NCBI GenBank assembly: GCA_018296165.2
Contig: JACKQL020000039.1
Location: 124,001-188,000, forward strand
Direction: 5' to 3'
DNA: 64,000 nt
Source of the DNA: Termitomyces sp. T153
Taxonomy: Eukaryota; Basidiomycota; Agaricomycetes; Agaricales; Lyophyllaceae
The translations under genes and the position numbers were made by a program. This document shows, piece by piece, positions 21,863 through 31,759 of this stretch; the stretch's first letter is position 1; the number at the start of each line of letters is the position of its first letter. The notes beneath the pieces were generated by a model that saw only the letters and a program-made list of their open reading frames with translations, searched no databases and was not told the origin of the DNA.

Positions 21863-23558
21863 ATGTCTTCTTCAGCATATTCTCCCACAGCATCTAGGTT
21901 GCCGTCCCCGCCATCCCAGCCATCGTCTTCTGAGGATTCAGAGGGTTGCTGAGATCGCCGTTGGATTGAGGTGATGTACCATAGCCATGAGGGCGGTCTG
22001 TCTCATGTACCCCAGAATACTGATTGGTCCTTCACAGAGTTGTCTGCAGCCATGGCAGGTCCCTCAGGGCCATCGTCTGGCACGGACGTGACGCAGCCAC
22101 CAGCGGGCATGGCCCCTTCTACGTGCTCCAAGTCTAGCATTTGTCCGGAGGTGGTCTGGCTTGTCCCAGAGGGTTTGAGGGTGGTACAGGCGGAGGTGAT
22201 GCCGGAGCAGTTTGCTGAGGCAGTGAGTCGGGCGAGGGGTCCCCCCACCTTCAAGTGGTGTCAGGCGGCAGCCCCAGTGAGTGGTTACTTAGCTTTATGT
22301 TTCCCAGACTAACATGCCCCTGCAGTGTGCGTCTTGCACCTGATGAGGGGAACAGTGTGAATTTGAGGCGCCTGCATTGGGGGTATGGCAGGACATGTCA
22401 GTGTGCCTTCTATGCTGTTCGTGGCACAAGAAGTGCTCTGTCATCCTGAGTTGGCGTGCTGCCTGCATTGCAGCAGAGCAAGGGTGGGATCAAGATTGGG
22501 TTGCAGCGCAGCTGGAGGAAGAGCAGAAGGGCAGGGTGTCAGGGAGGGGCTCTGGGGCTGGGGAAGGGGAACGGGTTAGCGTGCCTGCTATGAAGGTGGG
22601 GCCCTGCGGGGTGGATGGAGGGAGAGGGCCCCTTCCACGCAGGAGAAAGGGAAATGAAGAGCGTCCCCTTCACCCAAGGCGGGTCCCAGTAAGTGGGCAC
22701 GGGGTGAGCAGGTAATGGGGGGCCCCCCTGGTTCTGCGGTATACTCCCCTACATCTGAAGCCCCCATTGAGCAGTCCACGGATAGGTCATGGTCAGTTGC
22801 GGAGGCCTTTCTGCGGCGTCGGGTAGAGAGCTTAGAACAGTTGTTGGTCGCACGTGAGGAGGAGGTTCAGGGGGTATGGGAGGAGAGGGACAGGGCTCAA
22901 CGGGAGCTGGACAGGGTTCGGAGGGAACAGGACTTGGTGTGGAAGGACAAGGACATTGCTGTGGGGACTGCCACGGAGCAATTGTCTTGTCTGCAGGAGT
23001 TGGAGGTGCAGACGGTGCATTTTCAGGCGCGGGCAGAGGCGGCAGAGGTGGTGATGCAGCAGGCAGGAGGCTCAGGGGCATGGGAGAATCAGCAAGGTTC
23101 CAGCACTGGGGAAGTCCGGGCAGCGGCGGAGAGGGCGCGGCGGCAGGAGGAATGGCTTGCCAACGAGGCGGCCTCGGGCTGGCGAGGAGTGCTTCGTGAG
23201 TGGTTTCCTCACTTCCTGTCTCCTAAGCACTGATTCCATTTCCATAGACTGGGCCAGGGAGCATTGCATCCTTCTTGATCGAGCATCGGCAGTGCTGGGG
23301 TCCATCCATGATGGGTTGGTGAGGATGCCCGGGGACCTTCCGCTGGAGTTGGGTCAAGGGGTTATGCAGATGGGGCGTCTGTTGGCAGGGCATCGGCAGA
23401 GGGCAACGGCAGACCCCGGAGTGTGGTGGGAGATGGCAACGGACATGGGGGAACCGCTTTCCGGGCAACCCAAGGTTCTGGTGACGGTAGTGGCACAGTT
23501 GGAAGTGTTCATGGTGGGAAGGGTAGTGGGGTTAGGGTTGGAGGAGGAGGAGGGGTGA
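21863..23558 (+). CDS. antisense spliced gene in gypsy-2: cysteine cluster plus coiled coil
   Basis: Plus-strand gene opposite to gypsy-2. ATG 21863 opens MSSSAYSPTASRLPSPPSQP. Exon 1 runs to 22276, where KWCQAAAP meets GTGAGT; the acceptor CCCTGCAG ends at 22325. Exon 2 gives CASCT, GEQCEF and then CLLCCSWHKKCS, a Cys/His cluster that could bind zinc. A later exon (about 22715-23195) is a charged coiled coil (FLRRRVESLEQLLVAREEEV, ERDRAQRELDRVRREQ). A GTGAGT...CATAG intron then leads to HWAREHCILLDRASAVLG and the stop at 23558. Exon 1 has one TGA and exon 2 has two adjacent TGAs, so this copy is probably defective. A TATA-like TATTAAAAGG lies about 40 bp upstream of the ATG. From memory, similar antisense ORFs occur in other agaricomycete gypsy elements; function unknown. 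The junction near 22690-22715 is unsure. Confidence 0.7.
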
Positions 23559-23784
23559 GGGGAACTTGGACTCCGTTGTTGAATTGTTCTCTGTCCATTC
23601 TTGTTTGATATGTACATTCACCGCTTGTCACTATACATTCTCTGGTCCTTCTACTGAGTGTGGGAAGTTTCAGATAGAGCGAGGAGAGGAGTAAGTGAAA
23701 ACACGTAGGAGAGTACTGGTGGGAGTTGAATCCCTGGTGAACCCAGAGGTGGGGGTTATGCCCACTACTGCCATCTGTGTTGGG

Positions 23785-24255
23785 TCAGTCCCGGGAGTTC
23801 CGAGGCTTGGTGGGATTTTGTCGGTGGAAGTCCCAGAGTTCGTCGGGGGCTCTGTCAAGGTTCTTTTGAGGTTCCCATGTGTCGTCCTTGAGTCCATAGC
23901 CCTTCTAGCAGACCAAGTACTGGAGTCGGCCACGGACTATCCAGGAGTTGAGGATCTCATCAACCTCGTAGTGATACTCGTCCTCAACTTTGACGGGGGG
24001 CAGTCGGCTGGGGCGTTGGCTGGGGAAGGGGACTGGAGCATGCTTTTCAAGGAGTCAAACGTGGAACACAGGGTGGAGGCCCTTCAGGCCCAGAGGCAGG
24101 TTGAGCTTATAAGCGTGGGTGGAGACCTTCCGGAGGACCTTGAATGGGCTGAGGCGTTTGTGGTCGAGTTTGATGGAAGGCCTCCAGGTCTTGAGATTTT
24201 GCTGGTTGAGCCAGACCAAGGTGCTGGAGGGCCAGTTGGGGGTCGGCTTGCGACG
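23785..24255 (-). pseudogene. gypsy-2 integrase C-terminus with chromodomain
   Basis: Minus strand: RRKPTPN, VWLNQQNLKTWRPSIKLDHK, PFKVLRKVSTHAYKLNLP, GLHPVFHV, a TGA, LLEKH, then the chromodomain [30 protein letters not shown], and a stop at 23785. The WKGY and TWEP motifs are intact. It belongs to the integrase at 25347-26300, from which element X2 separates it. Confidence 0.88.
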
Positions 24256-25346
24256 GTGATGAGCCCCAGTTATTGCTGAGCACCATTTTCGGCATTCTTT
24301 TGGCATTGCGGACTTAGCGGCAGCTGACTACTTTGTATTTGACACAAGTCACAACACTCAGCACATGGGACCGAGCCTGAGGGTTGGACCAAAGCACGAG
24401 ACCCTAGCGACCACGAGACTTATCGAGCACAAGAAATATCACGTGGAGTCTGGAGCTTGGACCTAGATCATCAAGGCCTAGACCCCCTAGCGACAACTAT
24501 TAGCGACCCTAGCAATCCTGGCAAACAAAACAACATTCTTCTACCATATATGGACAAATTATCAGATGCGTACCTTTTTACTATCAGTTCATTTGCCGAG
24601 CTTACCAACATACTTGAACGGCGTCTACACTTCAGGTGTTGACATCGGACCTTTTTTTCTTGTTTTGGTTTTGTTAGCAATTAAGCGTCGCCAAGACTTT
24701 GCCTAGGATTTTTTATTTAGTCACAGACTGATGCCTTGTATGCACCATAAGCACTGTGACAGACACCGTTGCTTGTAGTATTTATTTGTATACTTTCACA
24801 TACTATACTTCAAAACGTATAAATACTGATTGTACATAGACACTACATACATACACATGGAGAAGAGAACAGAGAACCCCCTTCGAAGTCAACTAGCTGC
24901 TCTCTCTCTCTAAGCCTACCAGCTTGAGATTACACTTCGCCTTTCTTTCCCTTACCCTGTCTTTGACTCCGGCTTAGCGACGAGCCTCCTCAACTTCAAC
25001 TTCGACTTAGTTTGGTACCAACAGCAGGTGCCTATTCACGTTAATTTGACTTAGCAATGCTAGTGACTTTGGCTAGTAACTAGATCACGTTTGTTCCCTA
25101 GTTCCCCTCCTTCCTTTACTGTCGGCTCTTTCCCTACTCTTCTCACCACCATTACGACGACCTCAGCTGGCAATAGTGCCTTCTTTCTACTTCACCCCAC
25201 ATTACAACTTTTGCTCTAGTTCTCTGGGACGGTTACTGACTCGCCCTCAACTATTAAATTCCTACTGCCAGCTACCCTATCTAGTGACTAGTGTCAGGTC
25301 CTCTCTTTAGGTTTCTTGCATGGCACTAGGCGGCATAGGAGCACAT
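24256..25346 (+). mobile_element. element X, copy 2 (about 1.09-kb unclassified element)
   Basis: Inserted in the gypsy-2 integrase: coding sequence before (HANAR) and after (RRKPTP) joins cleanly without it. Flanks CGACG (24251-24255) and CAACG (25347-25351) fit a 5-bp duplication with one transition. Homologous to 11891-12957 over its full length. It contains TATAAATACTG (about 24818) followed about 40 bp on by a purine-rich leader, then TTGGTACCAACAGCAGGTGCC near 25013. It also carries at least eight scattered copies of TAGCGAC or TAGCAAT-like motifs. No coding potential seen. CpG-rich, so the younger copy. Possibly a non-autonomous LTR element (TRIM-like) or an LTR with leader. Confidence 0.65.
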
Positions 25347-26300
25347 CAACGGGCATTGGCATGCTTGGAGTAGGCTTGGTTGGCAGTGTCGATCTCATCC
25401 CAGAGGAATTGGTGGAGGGATCGGAGGTCCTCGGTGACCTTGTGGGCAATGTGGGAAGGGATGTCTTTGAGGGACAGTGTGAGTCAGGGATTGTAGCCCT
25501 TGTTGGCGTAAAAGGGGGAAACTCCGGTGGCGGAGTGAGGTGTGTTGTTGTAGGTGAATTCAGTGAGGGGAAGCTCCGCATGCCAGTTGTTCTGTAAATA
25601 GTTAACATAGAGGTGAAGATACTGTTCTAACATCTGGTTTACATGTTTGGTTTGTCCATTGGTTTCCAGGTGATAGGCGGTAGAGAGGCTGGTTTTGATT
25701 TCAAGCGCCTTGCACAGTGATTGCCAAAAATGGGATACAAATAGGGGTCCGCAGTCAGAGACAATGTTGTCGGAAAGTCCATGTTTGGAGAATATGTGTT
25801 CAAGAAATAGTTTGGCAAAGTCCAGAGTGGTGTCAGTGGTGTGGCAGGGGATGAAGAGGGCTTATTTAGTAAGGCAGCAGACGAGGAGGAGGATTGTGTC
25901 GAAACCTTTGGAGTCAGGGAGTTTGACAATATGATCCATTGATATTGAGGACCAGGGGCGGCAACCGACGGGGAGGGGTTTCAGTAATCCATGGGGGCAG
26001 TGGCAGGGTTCGCAGGCCCTTACGTATTGCATGACATCCTTCTTCATTCCTGGCCAAAAATAAGTCTGGGAAATGAGTTGAAGGGTCTTACAAATTCCTG
26101 GGTGCCCCTGGAGTTTGTGATCATGGTGCTGTCGGAGTATGTCGAGGCGAATGGACTTGTGGTTCGGGGCGTAGATTTGTCCACTCTGGAGCAGAAGGCA
26201 GTGGTCCAGGGATAGCAAAAAGGGGTTGTCTATGCTCGACTCATTGGGGTTGTGGCGGGGAGTCATGCTGGTTGAAGAAGGGGTCCAGGGGTGAATTCCT
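25347..26300 (-). pseudogene. gypsy-2 integrase zinc domain and catalytic core
   Basis: Minus strand: H2C2 zinc domain (HHDHKLQGHPGICK ... YVRACEPC, about 26180-26010), then SMDHIVKLPDSKGFD with the first catalytic Asp and VSDCGPLFVSHFWQ with the second. In GQTKHVNQ the expected catalytic Glu is Lys and the next Arg is His. The frame shifts near 25900-25870 where an in-frame TAA/TAG cluster lies. Then TEFTYNNTPHSATGVSPFYA and the HANAR end, at which X2 is inserted. Confidence 0.88.
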
Positions 26301-26389
26301 GATTTGCTGGAGGATTCCTTCTTCGTTTAAAATCAGCATGGCATGTAGATGTTCGGGTGGGATTACCACTCAATAGTTGAATGCATTTT

Positions 26390-28080
26390 ATTCGGTTTCA
26401 AATGATTTCTTTGGATACATGTTGGGTCTTCGAGTGAGAGCATCAGGCTTTGCACCAAGTCGCCTGGGGCAGTAGTGAATAGTAAAATCGTTACTCCAAA
26501 AGGGTTTTGGACCATCAAGCTTGGTGGTGGCTGAGCTGTTTCGTGGTCGTAAAATATTGCAGGTTATTGTGATCGGAGTAGACTTGGATGCGGTGCAGGG
26601 ACCCCTCAAGGTAGGGCCGCCACTGACAAAAGGCTTCGACAATTGCGAGGAGCTCCTTGTCGTAAATATTGTAGTTGAGTTCCACTGGGATCATTGATCA
26701 GGTGTAGAAGGCAACGGGGTGGAGATCCTTGCCTCCTGAGTCTGACTGGGAGAGTATCCCGGCGATAGTGTAGTCGGAGGCATCACATTTGAGCATGATC
26801 AGTAGGGAGGGGTCGAAATGGCAGAGGACCGGAGCAGAGGTGAAGGCCTTCTTCAGGAGGAGGAATATGCTCTGGCACTTGCTGTCCCAGTCCCAAGGGG
26901 TGTCCTTCCATGTGAGTCGGTTGAGGGGTTTGGTGATCCCGGAGTAGTTGTCAATGAAGCGGCGATAGAAGTTAGCAAACCCCAAGAATGACTGTACCTC
27001 CTTGATGTTCCGCGGGGAGGGCCAGTTGAGTATTGTGTCGACCTTGGCAGGGTCCATGCGCACACCATCAGGGGTGAGGATGACTCCGAGATATTTGACT
27101 TCCATTGTGTGGAAGGAGCACTTCTTGGGTTTAGCGTGAAGGTGATATTCTTGGAGTCGTTCCAAGACATGGCGGATGTGCTCCAAATGCTCCGCCAGCG
27201 AATTCGAGTAGATCAGGATATTGTCCAAATATACAATGACAAAAACATTGTTCATGTCGTGGAAGATGTCGTTCATGAAGTACTGGAAGGTGGCAGGGGA
27301 GTTAGCCATTCTGAAGGGCATTATGAGATACTCAAAGAGGCCATAGCGGGTGCAAAAGGCGGTCTTCCATTCATGTTCCGGGGCGATCCAGACGTTGTTG
27401 TAGCCGGAATGGAGGTCAATTTTTGTGTAAATCTTGGCACTGCAAAGATGATCAACAAGGTCTCTGATTAAGGGGAGGGGGTACCGGTTCTTTTTGGTGA
27501 CTTTGTTGAGTCCCCAATAGTCCACACAGAGTCGGAGGGATCCGTCTTTTTTCTTGGCAAACAGAACTGGGGCGCCAGCTGCGGAGATTGACAGGCATAT
27601 GAAACCTTTGCTGAGCATGTCGTTGAGGTATTTCTTCAGGGCCCAGAGCTCAATTTCGGACATGTTGTAGATCTTGCCAAATGGGGGTGAGGTACCTTCT
27701 TCGAGGTCGATCTTGTGGTCGTAGGAGCGGTGCGGAGGGAGTTCCTTGGCACTTCCTTCAGAGAACATGTCAGCGAACTCATGATACTCTGGGGGAACTA
27801 CTTCAGATAGGATCTGTTCCTCCATCTTGCTTTCTGGTGCAGTAGTCCCTGCGCAGAGGTATTCCTCGGGTAGGGCTGGCATGACTTGCAACTGGAAGGT
27901 GGGGGTGCCTTCTCGTAAGAGGCGTGTGAAGGGGACGGTGCTGATGATTTTAATGTTGAGGTCTCTGGGGTCAACGGGGTTGGGTACTGTAGGTGTAATA
28001 GTCGGGTCCGGGGTGATGTTGGGGTCAGTCGGGGGCTTTGGGCATTGCTGGTCAGGGTAGTGCGGGCCCTTATATCGATT
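26390..28080 (-). pseudogene. gypsy-2 reverse transcriptase and RNase H
   Basis: Long minus-strand frame, 27891 to 26698: VPPEYHEFADMFSEGSAKEL, RSYDHKIDLEEGTSPPFGKI, RLCVDYWGLNKVTKKNRYPL, MPFRMANSPATFQ, then active site VIVYLDNILIYS (YLDD expected), then EVQSFLGFANFYRRFI, LKCDASDYTIAGILSQ (RNase H start), HPVAFYT, a [23 protein letters not shown]. Beyond 26640 frames are broken ([12 protein letters not shown]). The protein is complete in layout but the second catalytic Asp of RT is Asn. Confidence 0.92.
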
Positions 28081-29225
28081 TCAGGGTATGTTGGGGAGCA
28101 GCCATCGTAATTTGTCCAAGGGTGATCGAGATGGAGTTGTGCTTCTTTCTCCATCGGGGTTGGCATTAGGGGTTGGGGAATCCTGAGCCGTTCCGGAGAT
28201 GATGGTGTTGGGGTGGGGAATGTCGAGATCAGAGATAGACTGGAGGCGGAGGTGGATGGCGGCCACTAAGCTTGCTTTGGGGCCAGGGAATTGCATGGTG
28301 AGGTTCTTCCAGTTGATGTCGGGATTGATGTCTCACAGCCATGGGAGTCTGAGCATGATTGGGGTTAACGGGGGTAGTTGGGTAACAAGGAGTCGGGCCT
28401 GGAATTGCAGGTCGTTATTGAGGGTGAGGGTGTTGTCATGGTACTGCGTGATTCTTGTCGTGGCGGGGCTCCTGTCGAAGAGTTGGAGCTCGAGGAGTTT
28501 GTCGAGGTCGTTGCGTCAGAGATTGAGTTGGTTGCTGACAAAGACACTGGAGGCGCCGCTGTCTACGAGGGCAGGGAGTACCTTGAGTGAGCCACCAAGT
28601 CGGACATAGATGATGAATGACCATGCAGACCTAGAGTGAAGTTGCAGAGGGGTCCAGAGTTGGTCAATCGTGGTCTCAGAGTTCTTGGAGGGGGGTGAGA
28701 CATTGAAGGGTACCAGCCCAGAGTTGGTGGGGTTGTCCCGGTCGAGGTGGAGGGTGAGACTGGGCCAATCGACATGGGGATGGTGGAGCGGAGCCATGAG
28801 AACCCTAAGACGACAGGGGCAGAGGGGTGTAATTTTGTGACGAGTAGTTGGAGTTCTTGCTGTTGTCCATCGGCAAAGGTCATGGTTGTTTCTAGACAAT
28901 GAGTAATGTCTCCTGCTGGGGTAGAGTCTCCATCAAAGAGTTTGAGGGGGATTGGGGCGGGGAGGCGACGGAGAGGTTGTGGAGCGAGCGCCACCAGGGA
29001 TTCGTCAATGAAGTTATTGGTGGCGCTGCTGTTGACTAGTGTGGGGACGGGTTTGTCGGTGAAGGGGAGAGTGGTGCAGAGGAGGAGGTTTGTGGATGAG
29101 TGGGAGGGGAGGTGTGCTGGGGGGTTATCTAGGACAAGTACCATTGCGTGGAGGAGTGTGGCTGGGGCGGAGAAGACGTCAGGGTATGGTCCGCGGTCTA
29201 GTGCGTCTTCCAGACCTAAACCACC
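28081..29225 (-). pseudogene. gypsy-2 protease region, two tandem aspartic-protease-like domains
   Basis: Minus strand, first domain (about 29060-28790): PTLVNSSATNNFIDESLVAL ... LFDGDSTPAGDITH ... VLGFSWLRS. The Asp-Ser-Gly triad reads Asn-Ser-Ser. Second domain (about 28580-28320): PALVDSGASSVFVSNQLNL ... LQLFDRSP ... LRLPWL, with an intact Asp-Ser-Gly. Both share the LFD and (L/F)xWL landmarks at equal spacing, so the second looks like a duplicated and diverged copy. A frameshift lies between them (about 28780), and TGA codons occur after LPWL and at 28080. Confidence 0.8.
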
Positions 29226-31727
29226 AACTTGTTTTCTGTGAACTGGTAGTTACAGTCCTCTCCATCGATCGTCCACACAGTGTGTCCCATCACCTGTCAT
29301 TTAGGACAACTGCAAATAAAGTGTCCCTGCTCACCACATAGGATGCACATGCCCTCCTTCCGTCATTTCTCCTGCATTTCCTCTGGCACGTCAATCCACG
29401 AGCTGTCCTGGATTCTGTTTGTGCATAGAGCTTCTTGATTGTCGGCGGGGTCCAGGATGTTGTCGTGGTCATTGGGGTTGGTATCCAGGGGTACTGGGGT
29501 GTCATGGAGGTCAGCGGCATTGAGCTGGGCAGGTGGGCACTGCCCTGGAGGTCGGTTGGTGTTGGGGACTCCTCGGCCTGGAGAGAAGCGGGGTGTGGGG
29601 TTGGCGGGGTTAGCAGGGATTGAGGATTGAATGCCATTGGTTGCTCTGGCCTGCCAGTTGGTGTTACCGGAGGTGTTCCAAGAGGTCTGGGGCACTGTGT
29701 TTTCACTGCGGTCTTCCCAGTAATGTTGGTCGACCTGGGTAATGAGCACCTTATACCCGTCATAGGTGGTTTGCTTGGGTGCGAGGTGAAGGATGTCCTT
29801 GATCTGTTGGGGTAGGGCACGACGGAGGGCGAACCGGAGGGCATTGTAATTCCAGCCGGTCTTGTAGGCCTCTTGTTCAAATCATACGATAAAGGTTGTG
29901 AAGCGTTTGTTGTCGCGCATTCAGAGGTTGAAGAGATTTTTCTCTGCCTCTGCTACGGTGTCAAAGACGCCAAACTTACTCGAGAACTCTTGGGTGAAAG
30001 CGAGCCAATTGGAGAGTACAGGATTGTTTGGGTTGAACTGGAGTAGCGCGGTGTAGTGGTCGAAGGCGATGCCCTGTAAGTATGATGCGGCGAAGGCTAC
30101 TCATGAGCTCTCAAGCTGAAAGGTGATGGGCTTAGCTTGGAACATAGTTAAACACTGAGTCAGGAAGATTTGCCACTTCCAAGGGTTGCAGCTGGTGAAG
30201 GGTTTGGGCTTCTGGATGTTGAGTTTACCCTCCCGGGCCAGTGCGTCATGGGTATTGTCCTGTGAATTTTGAGTTTGAGGTGGGGGTCCAGCGTTGTAGT
30301 AGTAGTAGTAGTGATTTCCATTTCTGCACTGGGGGGGAAAGTTGTCCATTGCCAGGCCCCATCCTCCAGGGGGTCCACCATTGGGTGGTCCTCCACCGGG
30401 GTTTTGACCCACACTACCCGGGGCGGGCCCTGGGGCCCATTGAGAGGGAGGGGGTCCTCTGGGGGTCGGGGGTCCAAAATAGTTGGTGTCAGTGGGGGGA
30501 TTAGGCATCAGGGCGGGCGGAGGATGAGAGGGGTTGGCAGAAAAAGGGGGTCGGAGTGCCCCGGGGCCCATGGGCTGTTGCGGGGGAACTGGGGCATTGG
30601 GACGGGGCGGAGGGGCATTGATATGAGGGGCACAGAGATCAAAGTGGGGGGGTTGGTCTCGTTGAGGTCTGTTGCACAGGGCATGTTCATTGGCAGGGTT
30701 GCCCGGCTCATTGATATAGGAGAGGGTCCGGTTGTCGTCATTGACACGTAGGGGCGGTCGTTGGGAATGGAGTTTGGGAGCGGCAGGTTGGTCCCAGGTT
30801 TGGAAGGCGCTGGGCATGGAGCTGGCCCAGGGCCAGGCAGAGAGAGCTAAGGTGTGGGCGGCGGGTTGGTCAAACAACCCCCCCATGGGGTTGAGGTTCC
30901 TCAAGATGCTGGAGGCCGCATTGAGTTCTTCCTGCTGACAGGGAACGGAAGATGGGGCTTTGTTTCATGTTCCGACAGGTTCCTTGCATTGCACGTGGAA
31001 GGAGCGGGTGGGATCCAGAGGGTCTTCGAAGGGGCAGGGGTTTGGGCTAGTGTAGATTTCTTCGACCAAGGCACAGAGCTCGTTCCATAAGTTATTGTCA
31101 ATGCCCAGGGTGCCTTGCGTATTCTCTGGGAGGTTCCCTTGCAGGTAGCGTTCATGGAAGTCAAGGAGTCGATCCACCCAGACCTCTGGAGTTGCGGAGG
31201 TGTTGGGGTAGCCTAGGTTGGTGAGGAGGGTGTGGGTATGCCTTGCGAATTCCATGGGGGACAGGCGGAGGAAGCGGAGGACTTCGTCGCGTTGCTGGGC
31301 ATAGGCTTCAACCCTTTGCTGCCTAGGAGAAGGAGGAGTTTGAGTGGCAAACAGTAGGTGGGGGGGGGGAATAGTTATCCATGGGCTCTGGAGGGACTGG
31401 GGCTGCAGCGGGGATTGGATATGCATAGTAATGGGCAGGGGGAAGGTAGGCAGGGTTGGGGGGTGCTGCAGAGTATCCTCTGGGGTTGATACGGGGATTA
31501 TTGCCATTGGCGTGGAATGTGGGAGGGTGGCGCCAGCCCGGGGATATTCCCTGGCTGATGGAGGGGGTGTAGAATGCCTGGTTGGGGTCAGAGGTCCAGT
31601 GATGGGGCACGTACTGATCCGCAAAGGGACCTGGGTAGAAGGGGGCATAGGGATTTTCCAGTAGGGGTCGGCCATAGGTGTTGGTTGGGTAACCGACAGG
31701 GTTGTACGTGGGGTTAAACACAGACAT
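29226..31727 (-). pseudogene. gypsy-2 gag
   Basis: ATG 31727 (MSVFNPTYNPVGYPTNTYG) begins a Pro/Tyr-rich N-terminus. At a run of ten G (31360-31369) the frame shifts. The next frame contains RQQRVEAYAQQRDEVLRFLR, WVDRLLDFHERYL, then a Pro/Gly-rich linker and the gag core (WLAFTQEFSSKFGVFD, ALRRALPQQIKDILHLAPKQ). It ends in a CCHC zinc knuckle, CILCGEQGHFICSC (near 29345-29300). Five or more TGA codons interrupt it (30965, 30101 and around 29880-29930 among them); most sit where CGA (Arg) would be natural. Confidence 0.85.
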
Positions 31728-31759
31728 CGAGAATGGGGTAAGGGGGAGTCTTGATATTA

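Noticed and set aside
22749..23081. Pro-rich minus-strand frame in gypsy-2
   Set aside because: Mirror of the charged coiled-coil exon on the plus strand; out of frame with the polyprotein.
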